NCBI GenBank assembly: GCA_039566865.1
Contig: CM076947.1
Location: 8,625,501-8,689,500 of the forward strand
Reading direction: 5' to 3'
Source: Aurelia coerulea
Lineage: Eukaryota; Cnidaria; Scyphozoa; Semaeostomeae; Ulmaridae
DNA: 64,000 nt
Under the pieces are notes generated by a model. That model was given only the letters and a program-made list of their open reading frames with translations. It did not search any database and was not told the origin of the DNA. The position numbers and the translations under genes were made by a program. Positions 10,426 through 21,593 of this stretch are shown one piece after another. Positions within the stretch are counted from its first letter, which is position 1; each line of letters opens with the position of its first letter.

Positions 10426-13410
10426 CTACTCTTTCAGAGCTTTAAGATAGCTTGTTAATGCCTGTATCTTTCTCAAATGAGGGGGCTGGGAATTCCACAA
10501 TTTTGCTCCTTTTACAGAGATGGCACAATTACCAAATCGAGTTTTGATTTTTGGCACTTGGAAAAGATCAGTGTGTCTCGTTTCGTAGTTATGTAAGCTT
10601 GATCTTGTTTGAAACAGATTTTGGAAGACTGCTGGTAGTTTATCTTTGTTATTTACATACATATGCATCAATTTCAGGATTTTATGTTCATATTGGTCAG
10701 AGATTTTCAAAACTTGGAAATCTTTATGTATTTCATTGGTAGAGGCAAGCCTCCTTTTGTATTGCAGGATTTTCAAAACTCTATTTGGTGTACTTGGCTA
10801 TGCTGAATTAACTTTTTGGTTGCATCACCATAAATTTTGATAGCGTAATCTATTCTAGACTGGATAAAAGCGTTGTATATAGACTGCAGACAGTTCTTTG
10901 GAAGAAGGTGACAAATTTTTCGGAAGATGGAGGCGTAACGGTTAACTTTGTTTCCTAATTCATCTATGTGCTTTTCCCATGTAAGTTTTTCATCAATGAT
11001 TAATCCTAAGTATCTGACACTGTCAGATTTTTGTATTACATCACCTATACGAACATCGGGAGTATTCATGACTAATTTCTTTTTTGGAGAATAAACGCAG
11101 TAAGTTGTCTTGTCTACGCTTAACTTTAAACGATTAGCCTTAAACCATGTATCTATTTTTGCTAGTTCAGTGTTGGTGTTTTGGATAAGATGGGTAATGT
11201 TTTCATTGGCAGCAAAAATATTTGTGTCATCAGCGAATAGACGTGGCTGGAGATGTGTTGAATTAGCGATGTCGTTTACATATATGGTAAAAAGTAATGG
11301 TCCCAAAACAGACCCTTGTGGGATACCAGTGCTAATAGAGCTCAGTGTAGAGCAATTCCCATTTACAGAAGTAAATTGTTTCCTATTGAGTAGGTAACTA
11401 GAAAACCATTTATTAACTATCCCACGAAAGCCATAATGCTCGAGCTTTTTCAGAAGGATTTTGTGGTCAATCGTATCTTTTTGAGGTTGAGAAAGACACC
11501 TAAGACGAATTTTCCTTCGTCAATGCTTTTGTACATCTCATTTAAGGCTTCGATAAGTGCCATCACAGTAGAATGGTTTTCTCTGAAACCAAATTGTAGT
11601 TTGTATAAGATGTTATGCTTCTTTAGAAAGGCTAGCATTCTTTTGCACATTAATCTCTCAAAGATTTTCTCAAAGCACGAAAGTAGAGAGATCGGGCGAT
11701 AATTATCTACGTTACTTCAATCTCCTTTTTTGAAAACAGGAATTACTTTTGCAATCTTCCAAATGTCTGGAAAAACCCCAGTTTTGAAAGACATATTGTA
11801 GATATAAGTAAGGGGTCTCACTAGGCTCTCATAGCAATCTTTTATAAGATCAGGTCTAATGTTATCGTAACCAGCAGCTTTACCTGGCTTTAAGCGATTG
11901 ATTTCATTAAGAACGTCTAGTTCGGTAACCCTGCTTAGAAAGAAAGAATGCTCATTGGGGTTTCTAAGGTACTCAGTGAAAGCTGTATGTGTGGGCTCAA
12001 CCATACCATTAATTGCCTTGCCAATGTTACAGAAAAAGTTATTTAGCAACGAAGCAATATGAGCATCTGACATGCAAGTACGCTTAGATTTATCGACTAA
12101 CTTAGCTATTCTGATCGTCTGTTTGCATTTTTTGGGATTTAGCATGGGTCCCATTATTGACCACATACGGAATATAGCACTTGCTTTGTCTTTCAAAATA
12201 TCGTTGAAGTAATTTATTTCGGCCTGTCTCAAGCACATTGTCAAGATGTTCTTATATGTCTTGTACTTACTAATTGAACCTTTGTCTGTGAGTTTGACTG
12301 AGCGCTTATAAAGCTTATTTTCTTCTGAATGCACCTTCTAAGGCCTTTATTAACCCATGGTTTATCTTTCAGGCGCTTTTTGGGTAATGTTCTTAAAGGG
12401 AAGCAATCTTTGAAGCATTTTGTCAAATTGTCGTTGAAAACTACAGTGCATTGATTAGCATCTTTGCACTTGAAGATATCGTCCCAATTCATTTTTTGCA
12501 TATTTTCTTTGAATCTGGCACGGTTTTTCTCGCTGAAGCAACGTACTTTTGGTACGTTCCTATTGCTGTTCGTGTCCTCTTTCAGAACAAGGATGGATGC
12601 AAAGTGGTCACTGATGTCTGTTATTAAGTTACCTGCTTCTATTTTTGCACTGTGGTGCTGTTGAAATAAAAAGATGTGGTCAACGAGTGAGAAAGTATTT
12701 TTAGTTACCCTTGAAGGCAAGATTGTTTGGGGAAAGAAGCTATGCGCAATGAGGAGATCTAAGTATTCCTTGACGGGTTTATGTTTACTGTCATTGTACT
12801 TAAGCAGATCAATGTTAATGTCTCCAATAAGGATTCTCTGCTTAAACTTAGATTTTGCAATTTTGTCAAGTGTGAACTCAAGTTTTTGGCTGAAGTCTTT
12901 GATGGATCCGTCAGGATGTCTATAAATCAGACCTATGATAGTTTCTACGTTATCTTGTGATATAGTAAACCAAAGGTTTTCACAAGGGCTTTGACAATTA
13001 AATGTTAAGTCATGTTGCACCTCAAATTTAATGTCAGCTTTCATGTATACGCAAACATCGCCAACATTTCCGCGAAGTGAGGGTACTGGATGGTGAATGT
13101 ACCCATTTAAAAGCGATGAGAAGTGATCTAAATTTGTGTTGTGTACCTCAGTAAGACAAATGATATCAAATGATATCTTCATAGAGCTTAGAAGGCTAAC
13201 TAGTTCATTAGCATGTTTGTTTAGACTCCTTATATTTAAGTGGAAAACGGAGAAAGATGGTGAATGATTGGATGGTTTTTTGAAGTTTTCAATGGTAAAA
13301 TAAGTACCATTTTCAGTGAATGAATCAAATTGGCTAACAAAATCTCTAAAACTACAAGAGGCAGGTGTGAAGCCCAAATCTTCTCCTTCGCAGGAAGAAC
13401 CTTCACTCAT
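10426..13410 (-). pseudogene. LINE ORF2: AP-endonuclease and reverse transcriptase
   Basis: The likely start is ATG at 13410. The endonuclease half (to about 12330) shows FHLNIRSLN, LTEVH, GLIYRHPDGS, GDINIDLLK and SDHFASIL, the expected metal-binding and catalytic blocks of an AP endonuclease. The RT half (12334 to about 10790) shows LKPGKAAGYDNIRPDLI, NYRPISLLSCFEKIFER, FRENHSTVMALIEALNEM, GPLLFTIYVNDI and FADDTNIF. A C-terminal tail ends at 10426. Breaks: a frameshift near 12330, TGA at 11717-11719, a small deletion near 11475 and a frameshift near 10790. The deletion removes the FxxD catalytic aspartate of RT motif A, so the protein could not polymerise even if the stops were bypassed. 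Confidence 0.85.
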
Positions 13411-13506
13411 CAACACTTGCGGGGTTAATGGGTAAATATATTGTCATAGCCCTGGACCTGGAGATGCTCAGAATTACGTTACAAGATAGTAATTAAAAGA
13501 GGCAAA

Positions 13507-13950
13507 TTAATATACGGGAACTGGCATACCATATTGTCTAGGTTGGTATGCAAAAGGATAAGCCATACCTTGGTGATAATAGGGGTATGGTGGTTGGGCG
13601 AATGGCATGTATGGTAAGTTTTTATGTTCTTGAGCAAAAGGCCAGGGAGCAACATATTGTTTAATAGGTTGAGTGTTCAGCTGAATGGTGATATGATTTT
13701 GCTCTCCTGTTTGATTTTGGCGGTGATTATTGTGCGACGGCTGGGGCATTTGCGATTGGTTTTTCGTAACCATGAAATCAGGGTATTTATCACGTGTCTG
13801 ACTACTTGGAAAGCTCTTATTGCTGTATGAAAGAGAAACGCTCGGGGTCACAAGGCTTCTGCGTTACATTTGTGCTTCTTTGAAATTTCTTGCAAGGTTG
13901 ATAGTTCTTCTGAAATTCAGATGTAGTCCATCGTAGCATAATTTGGTTTG
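13507..13950 (-). pseudogene. LINE ORF1 C-terminus (SGNH esterase end plus P/Q/Y-rich tail)
   Basis: The frame contains LCYDGLHLNFRRTINLARNF, which matches the C-terminal Asp/His block of the SGNH-hydrolase (esterase) domain found in ORF1 of CR1-type LINEs. A TAA at 13864-13866 interrupts it. The same frame then stays open for over 110 codons of Gln-, Pro- and Tyr-rich sequence to a stop at 13507. The tail ends with repeated PYPYYHQGMAYPF-like segments. The N-terminal two thirds are lost to 5' truncation. Confidence 0.65.
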
Positions 13951-13964
13951 GTTTAGCATAATAT

Positions 13965-15052
13965 TCAACAAATATGCTTTATATCCTTTGGATTGAATTG
14001 CTTGTGCTGCATATGCAGCATGAACGAAAAAGAAAACTTGCTGAAGTCAGTCATTAAACAATCGACTTTGTGATTCATCACTACTGACTCTTGAATGTGT
14101 TCTTCTAGACTCTCTCCGAAACTTTCTCCTTCGATGACATGCTGCAAAACTATGGCGACTTCAAGATCACAGGCAGAACAATATTCTCTTGCTTTATTCA
14201 TCACAGATTTCAATAGAACTTGAGCATGAGCATTATTGATACTCTCGCTCCATTTTCGTTTATCATCAAGGATTTCTTCGGTCGTAGGAGGTCTTAAAGA
14301 CGCATGCGGAAATTCACAGTCATCGTGAAAGTCCATGTTCTCTTCTTTCACTATGTCGCCAATCTTCATTCTCTTGCTGCCTTCTGGTTGAGGGTCTTCT
14401 GACTGAACTTCTTTGCTTTTCTCAATGAGTTTTTCGTCAACTCTCTTTCTCTTCAAATCATTGTCCTTCGATGAGGATAAAAACATTCCACGAAGAACAG
14501 CACTTTCGGTCATCTTCATAATGGTTGAATCCTTAATCCTAATATTGATCTTGCTTGGTCTTGCACCTTCTTCATATGGCTTGCTTTGCTTATCAACCAA
14601 GTTCCATCGATTAAGCTGAACGACGACGTGTTTGAAAGATCATTTTTTTCCAGTGAATCGTTGATGGAAGACATCAACGCAATCTTGTGTTCCATCATAA
14701 TTTCGTGTTTTTCACCACTTTCTACTTTGATAGTCTTGAGACTCAAGAAACTATAAAATCGTCCTCCATATGGTTTCTTCTTAATCATGACTTTGTTTTT
14801 CTCTGCCAAATCATTCGCATTAGTTTTTACGTTGATTGATTGAAGCTCAAACATCAAATTCTTCATAGATTTCTCCTTAAGATAAAGTTTCTTGGCAGCC
14901 GGTGGATTTTCATCATCGATCGAAGCCAATAGATACAAAGGAGCAGCATTAGGAAACTTACTCAAAATTGATTCGATTGTGAACGTTACTTTCACATCAT
15001 TTCCGTCATTCCCACGTCTGGATTGAGAGTCTTCGAAAATGATTGTCGTCAT
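13965..15052 (-). pseudogene. unrecognised nuclear-type protein, frameshifted
   Basis: ATG at 15052 begins MTTIIFEDSQSRRGN. About 150 codons follow, then the frame shifts near 14610-14620 into a second frame that runs to TGA at about 13963. The two frames overlap, and composition suggests one original gene of about 360 codons. Visible features are KKKPYGGRFYSFLSLKTI, a lysine/arginine patch (DLKRKRVDEK) that could be a nuclear signal, and a helical C-terminus rich in His/Met. I recognise no domain. It has no visible intron and sits head to tail with other small unknown genes separated by A+T-rich spacers. A viral or mobile-element gene is possible; nothing here proves it. Confidence 0.5.
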
Positions 15053-15114
15053 CTTTGCAGCTAAAGTCGAATGTACTTCAACTTGCAAAACATGTTCGTT
15101 TTATATATTTCTAA

Positions 15115-15225
15115 ACTTTTTTTTCTACCTTAGGATTAAAAATTATTTACCTTAGGGTTGAAACTTTTCTATCTTAGGATTAAACATCCATCATTCCTAA
15201 GTCTTAAACTTTAACACACCCAAGT
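15115..15225. repeat. spacer repeat (CCTTAGGRTTRAA units)
   Basis: Three units of the type TACCTTAGGATTAAA lie between two minus-strand genes. Related units occur at 22867-23015 and 24226-24297. They may be promoter or terminator elements of the gene block. Confidence 0.6.
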
Positions 15226-15258
15226 CCACATTGAATGAAGCTTTAAGTAACGAACTTC

Positions 15259-15813
15259 AGATGTGCGAAGCATCATTCAAAAACGATGTTTCGTCAATGG
15301 AAGCGATTTCATCTCCACAATCATCACTAACATCATTAGATTTTGGTTTTTTTTGGTCGTATTCCGAATCCTTTGATTCCTCTTATTCTTTCGCTAAGCA
15401 TTAAGTTGTTTGCAATTTTTATAAATTCTTTAATGCTATCTTCCTCTTTCATCAATGCTTCAACCACCAAACTACCACATGAAGTCTCTGTGATTTGATT
15501 TTGGGATTTTTCAACTAGTTCGCAAAACATTCGTTCCTAATGAATCAGTTAGCGTGCCAATCCTCAAATCATCTGTTCTCGAAAAATTCCTTGCAAGCAA
15601 AACACACGTTTCAGAATCTTCGCTTAGTATCCATAAAGTCACAAATTGTTCCAACCAGCGTCGCATCGCATTCCTTCGTGACTGAGTAGTTAGTTCTTCG
15701 TTGATAATGAATTTCTCGATTAAACTAGTCAAATAATTGTAACCGACCACAGAATTGAAGAATTTCAAAGCAGCAATGAGGCAAATTTCGTTCGAAGGAG
15801 TCAAATTCATCAT
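15259..15813 (-). pseudogene. unrecognised protein, frameshifted twice
   Basis: ATG at 15813 (a second ATG follows at once) opens a helical, Leu-rich frame, MMNLTPSNEICLIAALKFFN. It shifts near 15520 into the frame beginning MFCELVEKSQNQ, and again in an A run near 15345. The last frame stays open to TGA at about 15259 with an acidic end. Original length would be about 180 codons. No domain is recognised. A TTAA MITE lies immediately 5' of the start codon, which would separate the gene from its promoter. It belongs to the same minus-strand array as its neighbours. Confidence 0.5.
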
Positions 15814-15819
15814 GATTAA

Positions 15820-16264
15820 GGCCCTGTTTATATGAGGCGAGCCAGCCCGCCTGACCGGGCTGGCTCGCCTAGGCGGGATGATTTTAGTTTGTGTTTATAT
15901 GAGTGAAAACTATCCCGGCCAGACGGGCTGGCCTCGTAATGCTGCATGTTATGACGTATCAAGGGATTTTGAAAGACAATGGCCAGACAAACACTTTCAA
16001 ATTAAACAATGCAATCTCGCCTACGCAAATCAGTTACGCAAATCAATCAATCAATTATACCGGGTCAGCCCGCCTGACGCTGTTTATATGAGCTCGCTTC
16101 ACCGGGATCCCGCCTACCCAAATCACAGATCTCGGCTGACCGGGCTGGCCCGCTGCTCATATAAACACAACTTTATTTAACAAAGGATGTCTTTGTTCAC
16201 TCAGATCTCACCTAGGCGAGCCAGCCCGGTTAGGCGGGCTGGCCCGCCTCATATAAACAGGGCC
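15820..16264. mobile_element. palindromic TTAA MITE, 445 bp
   Basis: TTAA at 15816-15819 and 16265-16268 flanks inverted termini that start GGCCCTGTTTATATGAGG. Inside are repeated GC-rich inverted blocks (GGGCTGGC, CCAGCCCG), so each arm can fold on itself. No transposase is present. TTAA could also be read as a 3-bp TTA/TAA duplication of a Harbinger-like element. Confidence 0.85.
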
Positions 16265-16352
16265 TTAATTAAGTAACTCAACATACAACTGAATTAAATA
16301 TGAACTACTCATCAACATTTATCATTGAATCGTCTAAACTTCAACTTGGATA

Positions 16353-17236
16353 CCGGGTGCGCCAAAATAAACTATGCACTTTTGGCAGGCCACGATAAAT
16401 CGTACACTGGACCGATTTTGAAGATATATCACTTAATCTTTAGCAGAAAGCCTGAATTGGATTCTAAGATTTTTTGCAAATTTTTCCATTTTCAATTTTT
16501 AGAGCTACAGGCGAGTTTCTTAAAATTTTCGTTTTCGAAAACACTGAAAACGATCAAAAAACGTTGATCAAATTTTCTAAAGACTCATCATGAATGGACA
16601 AAGAGAAAATGTTTTCAGCGTGATTTGGGGATTTGGAAATTGATCACTGTAAACTTCTGCACGAGTGTTATTTCAAAGATTGGCTTGTTGCGAAATTCTG
16701 TAGCAGTTGCAATAAAGTGCCGCCCCAAAAGCCGTCACAAATGAAAAATGTAACAAAACTCCATGCTTGCTGGCCCCATGACTCTTCCTCGCTTGTCTTT
16801 TAACCCCCTTGATACAGGAACACAGCCTGCAGCAAAGCATAATTCAATGACATTACAAAAGAAAATACATTTCTTTATATTCTTGAAAATATTATTACAT
16901 TTCTCACAAGAGAGTACGAACTCTCGTCACAGCAGCTTACAATTAGTTGATTTCTAAATCCCAAATTACCACGAAAAAGTTTTCTCTTTGTCCATTCATG
17001 TCGATTCTTTAGAAAGCTTGATCGACGTTTTTTGATCGTTTTCAGTGTTTTCGAAAACAAAAATTTTAAGAAACTCGCTTGTAGCTCTAAAAACTGAAAA
17101 CAGAAAAATTTGCAAAAAATCCTAGAATCTAATTCAGGCCTTCTGCTAAAGATCAAGTCATAAATCTTTAAAATCGGTCTTGTGTACGATTTATCGTGGC
17201 CTGCCAAAAGTGCATAGTTTATTTTGGCGCACCCGG
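16353..17236. mobile_element. mariner-like foldback element, 884 bp
   Basis: Both arms start CCGGGTGCGCCAAAATAAAC and stay alike for about 290 bp, roughly 90% by eye. The arms flank an unrelated core at about 16650-16930. TA lies directly outside each end (16351-16352, 17237-17238). The CCGGGTG start and TA site fit the IS630/Tc1/mariner superfamily. Frames inside the arms are not genes. Confidence 0.8.
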
Positions 17237-17238
17237 TA

Positions 17239-17520
17239 CAAAAAGAGCATAACTTACTACACAATTTTTCGGTGGTTTACCCCTAGCTATAACGATCATT
17301 CTTGGTCTTACTTTAAAAACCCTTTTTACAACTCCATTCAACGAACATAAAGGTCCTGTTTCACACAATTCTCTCAGTCTAAAAACAGCAAACTTTGCCA
17401 TTCTGGAGGGGGGCAAACATACGATTATCGTATTGACCGTTGTACATCATTAAATCCGCTATCATTCGCAAAATGAAAACTGTTTTCGATGACAATCCTG
17501 CTGCTGCTATTGCTAATTCG
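17239..17520. other. anonymous spacer
   Basis: This short stretch contains a G run at 17407-17414 and no recognisable gene. Confidence 0.4.
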
Positions 17521-17522
17521 TC

Positions 17523-17999
17523 TTATTTAGTGTTGTTAGGTTTGACGAAAACATCATTGACGTTGCACCAAACGTAATCTCCCTTGGTTCTCAGGAGTTC
17601 GCAAGCGTTCTTGTTCATAGAAGTCGAGTGTAAGCGTTCAACCACTTCGTCTTCGTTCATTCTGAGAACGTTAGCATTGCATGGTTTGAGTTGTAGGCTG
17701 CGTGGACTTTCTTCGGATTCTGATGCGTATATTGAATCCTTCGATAGAGAATATGAATCTTCGACTTTGTCTTCATTCATCAAACCATCATCAATCTCAA
17801 TCTCTTTGTTCTTTTCTTCACGTTGAAGTTCGCTCGTTTGCATCGTTTGTAAATTATCCACCGCTATGGTATTTTCACCAAACCTTGACCAATCTTGATT
17901 TGCATAGTATCCATCAAGCGTATTAGCACTAACATCCAAATCCCTTAATAGTGAATCTACAAAATCATCAAGTCCTCCAAAACTTACAAATTCCGACAT
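17523..17999 (-). CDS. acidic protein of unknown function
   Basis: ATG at 17999 (MSEFVSFGGLDDFVDSLLRD) begins an intact 158-codon frame ending at 17523. The start was chosen because the codons upstream are not ATG. The N-terminus is predicted to be an amphipathic acidic helix. The middle is Glu/Asp/Ser-rich (SESEESPRS) and the C-terminus has three spaced cysteines. No domain is recognised. It is the least damaged gene of the block between 13.96 and 24.3 kb and reads on the same strand as its neighbours. A hAT MITE has inserted 43 bases upstream of the start. Cellular, viral or element origin cannot be decided here. Confidence 0.5.
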   Translation of the reverse strand: MSEFVSFGGLDDFVDSLLRDLDVSANTLDGYYANQDWSRFGENTIAVDNLQTMQTSELQREEKNKEIEIDDGLMNEDKVEDSYSLSKDSIYASESEESPRSLQLKPCNANVLRMNEDEVVERLHSTSMNKNACELLRTKGDYVWCNVNDVFVKPNNTK

Positions 18000-18041
18000 A
18001 ATTAACTTCCCTTCAATCACTCGCTCGATTAGCACTGAACA

Positions 18042-18222
18042 CAGGTCCGTAGGAAGCGGGGGCAGGTGGGGCTCAAGCCCCCCCCAATAATATTGAAAAC
18101 AATGGTGTTACGTCACAGATGTATTGTATTAGATGTATTATATTAGATGTATTAGATGTATTGTTCTCTTTTGTTTTAAGAACAATTGCCCCTCCAATCA
18201 GGAGTTTCTTCCTACGGCCCTG
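18042..18222. mobile_element. hAT MITE, 181 bp, perfect 8-bp TSD
   Basis: Termini are CAGGTCCGTAGGAAG and, inverted, CAGGGCCGTAGGAAG. ACTGAACA is duplicated at 18034-18041 and 18223-18230. Just inside the left end a G run faces a C run (GGGGCTCAAGCCCCCCCC). A TTAGATGTA short tandem array fills 18118-18163. Related G/C hairpins next to a CGTAGGA motif lie near 44757 and 52886. Confidence 0.9.
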
Positions 18223-18530
18223 ACTGAACACAAAATCTTTCGATCAATCCGAAAGATTAATCTAAATCCACAAGCACCATTCTACGTGGCATTTCGTTTC
18301 GCCCAAACTAAAGCATACCTCATGGGATTTGAACACAGGAACAAACCCGTCTTGTGCAATACCTAAGATAAAACAGCTGCTAAAAACAATACCAACTTAT
18401 TGAAAAACCTAACCAATCGAGATCTCCTATCACGTCTACCATCAAGTCTGTCGTTTCTGTGTCTTTCGTATGCTTTTGTTCTAAGTCTCCAAATCGAATT
18501 CCTTATCTTACTGAATGTTTCTCGAAACAT
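18223..18530. other. gene-block spacer with a short plus-strand frame
   Basis: On the plus strand a frame ending at 18365 reads INLNPQAPFYVAFRFAQTKA. It looks protein-like but is short and has no clear start after removal of the MITE. It may be the end of a decayed divergent gene. Confidence 0.3.
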
Positions 18531-18532
18531 AT

Positions 18533-18808
18533 TTAAAACTTTCTCTTTTCTTGGTTTAAATCTTTGAGTTCACGTTTCGTTGAAACAGTTTTATCAGAAA
18601 CTTGTCTTTTCTTTCTGGGTGGTTCTTGGACTGATTTCTCTCCTTTTGAGTGAAATGTTTTCTCGCGAATCAAATCCACCTCCTCCTCATGAAATAGTGT
18701 TGTTCCGTCCTTCAACACCGAAACATTTATAGGCTTGTCGCAAGATGCAAAAAATACGGTTCCTCCGATAATGTTTACATTATAACTCGTTGAACAATCC
18801 TTAGCCAT
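18533..18808 (-). CDS. small basic protein of unknown function
   Basis: A 91-codon frame starts at ATG 18808. The N-terminal half is beta-like and hydrophobic (VNIIGGTVFFASCDKPIN). The C-terminal half is strongly basic and charged (PPRKKRQVSDKTV, then KRELKDLNQEKRKF), consistent with a nuclear or nucleic-acid-binding tail. No domain is recognised. Two 30-bp direct repeats lie immediately upstream of the start, a promoter-like arrangement. It is part of the minus-strand array of unknown small genes. Confidence 0.45.
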   Translation of the reverse strand: MAKDCSTSYNVNIIGGTVFFASCDKPINVSVLKDGTTLFHEEEVDLIREKTFHSKGEKSVQEPPRKKRQVSDKTVSTKRELKDLNQEKRKF

Positions 18809-18810
18809 TT

Positions 18811-18872
18811 TTAAATGAATCTTCCTTCAATAAATCAAGCTTAAATGACCCTTCCTTCAATAAATCGAGCTT
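18811..18872 (-). promoter_or_regulatory. paired 30-bp direct repeats upstream of the 18808 start
   Basis: Two tandem copies of a unit containing CTTCCTTCAATAAATC lie directly 5' of the ATG. Their position suggests promoter elements. This is inference. Confidence 0.4.
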
Positions 18873-18958
18873 AAAATGAATAAATCTCAAAACATTAAGC
18901 TTCTATTTAAGTATGCATTTCAACGTAAGAAGTTTTTAGTTTCACGACTCAATACTTT

Positions 18959-21429
18959 TTTTTTCTTTTTCTTTATTCAATGAAAACAATTAAAATAAAC
19001 AAACAACAAGATTTACAAACTACGTGCCATCCATAGCGGGAAAGGACATATTGTCAGCGAGTTCCCACTATGGATGACACTTACATTTTCAAATATATAA
19101 GGTTAATTTGACTAATACGAACACACACACAGATACATTCACAGATACTAGTACACACAGATACATTCACACATAGTACTCATACAGATACAGTCACTAA
19201 CATGTAAAGTATGAATTCTTTGTTTCCAGAGGATGCTAAGTTTCGTAATCTACCATATCAAAACGCTTGGACGATCTAATGTACTTTATTGTAGCTTCAA
19301 GAATCATTCTGTTGATGATATACGAAAATTCAACACTTCCATACAATAGCAGTGAACAAAAGATATCATCCTCAAAGTTGGCAATATCTAGGCTCAGAAA
19401 TTCTGAGAGTTCGCCATGGAGATTCATACGAGAGTTGTTAAACAAAGGGAAGTGCAGGAGGAAATGCTTGTTATCCTCATTTGCTGTACCGCAATTGCAA
19501 AGTGGACTTACGGCGTTAAATCTGTGCCTAAACCTGTGCTCATTTAGTGCACTGAACTTCAAGCGCAGTTTTGTTAAGATTCTAATACCCTCAATATCAT
19601 ATATGTTGTAAACACAGTTTTCAGTTGGACGTATCTTGGAGAGCAGTTTTCGCTTGAATTCGGCAATAGACTTGGAGCACCTGGTATCGCTATCCAGTAA
19701 ATTCCATTCAAAAGGCGCATTACTAAAATGTGTATTGGAAAAACGCACAGTCTTGTCAATAAAGGGAGAATACATCCTCTGATTTCTAAGATTATAGCTG
19801 GTTTGTCGCTCAGCAGGGATTTCATTGAAGAGATATTCTGGGACCTGTTTATTTTTCAGATTGAAAAATGACATAAACGACGGTCCATCTTCTACTATAA
19901 AGGGTTTCCCATCCCAACTCATTGTAAAGCCTTTGCCTATTTGTACCTCTCCACACACCATAGACAGCCAGGGCTGCAGAATACTGGGTTTGTTCAAATT
20001 TTTGTGTAAAACCTAGCCGCATTTCTGCGTCATATCTATGATACAACAAATTACCATAGTCAAGGTGAGGCCTCACATATAATTTATAAGATAGATTAAA
20101 AACATTTCTGGAGACATACTTTGAAAGATATCGTATCAGACCAATACCTCGTCTCGCCTTTAGGATGGCTGCTCTGATATGACTTTGAAAATTTAACTTT
20201 GAGTCCAATATCATTCCTAAATTCTTGTGTTCATTTTCCCGTTTGATTTCGTCATTGCCTAATGTTAAAGGCGGGTGGACAATTCTAGCTCTTTTGGTGG
20301 AAAATATGACTTCCTCCGTTTTATCTGCATTAAATTGCATTTTCCAATGCCAAGCCCAGATACGTATTTTTTCTAGATCTCGATTCAATTCTTCAGCGCC
20401 AACGACTTCGTTTTCAATTACTGAAAACAAGGAAGTATCATCTGCAAAGAGTTTGACCTCGGAATTCAAGTTATCACAGAGATCATTTATATACACCAGA
20501 AAAAATAAAGGACCCAACCTTGGGGTACACCTGCGAGAACATCCTGCCACTCTGAAGTCTTTCCATTCAAAACAACCCTTTGTTTCCGATCTTTTAAAAA
20601 GCTGCTAATAAGTGCGAGCATATTACCAGATACTCCGTTATATCTGAGCTTATGAATGAGTCCTTCATGCCACACCCTATCAAAAGCCTTAGATAAGTCA
20701 AGAAATACTGCACGTGTTTCTTTACTTGGCACATCATCAAAAGCACAATAGATCTTATGGGCTATGAATAGCAACTGATTTATGGTTGAGTCTCCAGGCC
20801 GAAAACCTGATTGGTTAGACGTTAATAACTGATTTGCGCACAAATGATCGTAGATTACATCAAAAAGCTGTTTCTCAAACAATTTCCAAAAATAGGAAGC
20901 AAATAAATTGGACGATAGTTATTTTTGCATTGCTGACTCCCCTTTTTATGAATTGGAACAACATTTGCTTTCTTCCAAGAAGAAGGGTAGATTCCAGTCC
21001 CTATGCACCTCTCAAAGATCATACATAAAGGTTCAATGATTATCACATAATTTAATCATAGCAACAGAAACGTCATCACACCCATGGGATTTGCTGGAAT
21101 CCAGAGCTCGAATGTGGTTTAGCACCCTTTCCCTATTGACATTGAAATGCTGTAGAGTTGGGACAGAACTTGCTGCGAAACTGGGTAGCCTACTCGATGT
21201 TCCTACTGAGCAACACTGTGCGACAAAGTAGTCATTCAACACATTCGCTTTTGTTTCAAAGTTCACCACGAAAAGCCCATTTTCGAGTAACGGAGGAATA
21301 TTGGGGTGTTTTTTGATACCATTTAGCCTTTTTAGTGAGGACCAAAATGTTTTAGTACCTGTATTAGGGTCCGAGAGTTTTCTGCCTAATTTTCGATAGT
21401 AATTTTCTTTGGCATCAGCAACCAATGTT
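18959..21429 (-). mobile_element. LINE insertion with 13-bp TSD and A-rich tail
   Basis: GACTCAATACTTT occurs at 18946-18958 and 21430-21442, exactly flanking the element. The minus-strand 3' end has AATAAA (complement at 18972-18977) followed by an A/G-rich tail. The 5' end starts within ORF2, so this is a truncated insertion. It sits inside the 13.96-24.3 kb gene block and is therefore younger than it. Confidence 0.92.
19236..21425 (-). pseudogene. LINE ORF2, RT core and C-terminal Cys/His region
   Basis: In order on the minus strand: a linker (NYYRKLGRKLSDPNTG), the RT fingers region (SSWKKANVVPIHKKGSQQC), QSGFRPGDST, motif A FLDLSKAFDRVWHEGL, motif B GVPQG, motif C FADDTSLF, then thumb. 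The C-terminal domain has CNCGTANEDNKHFLLHFPLF, a zinc-knuckle-like pattern in which one expected cysteine of the usual HCP triplet is Phe. Frame changes near 21040, 20870, 20530 and 19850-19990 break it. The catalytic DD pair is intact. The style is jockey/CR1-like. The endonuclease is absent because of 5' truncation. Confidence 0.85.
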
Positions 21430-21441
21430 GACTCAATACTT

Positions 21442-21505
21442 TAATAGCCTATCCAAAACCATGTCTTCGAAATTAATAGCCTATCCAAAACCATGTCTTC
21501 GAAAT
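21442..21505. repeat. 32-bp tandem duplication
   Basis: Two identical 32-bp units (TAATAGCCTATCCAAAACCA plus 12 bases) lie right after the LINE target duplication. They belong to the older gene-block sequence. Confidence 0.85.
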
Positions 21506-21593
21506 TTTCTTTTTCCTAAACTTCGAAACTTTTCTATACTTCGAATTAAGATTTCATATCATCGGTCTTAAGGTTAAAATCTTTATACCTTAA

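Larger units (their letters stand above)
10290..13950 (-). mobile_element. CR1-like LINE, 5'-truncated, degenerate
   Basis: The element reads right to left: end of ORF1 (esterase motif), ORF2 (endonuclease, reverse transcriptase), 3' UTR with a 9-bp stem hairpin, then an ATTATCATCAT-like tail near 10290. It begins abruptly at about 13950 within ORF1, next to the stop codon of an unrelated gene (13965), which is typical of 5' truncation. No convincing target-site duplication was found. The ORF1 esterase supports CR1-group membership. Confidence 0.85.
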
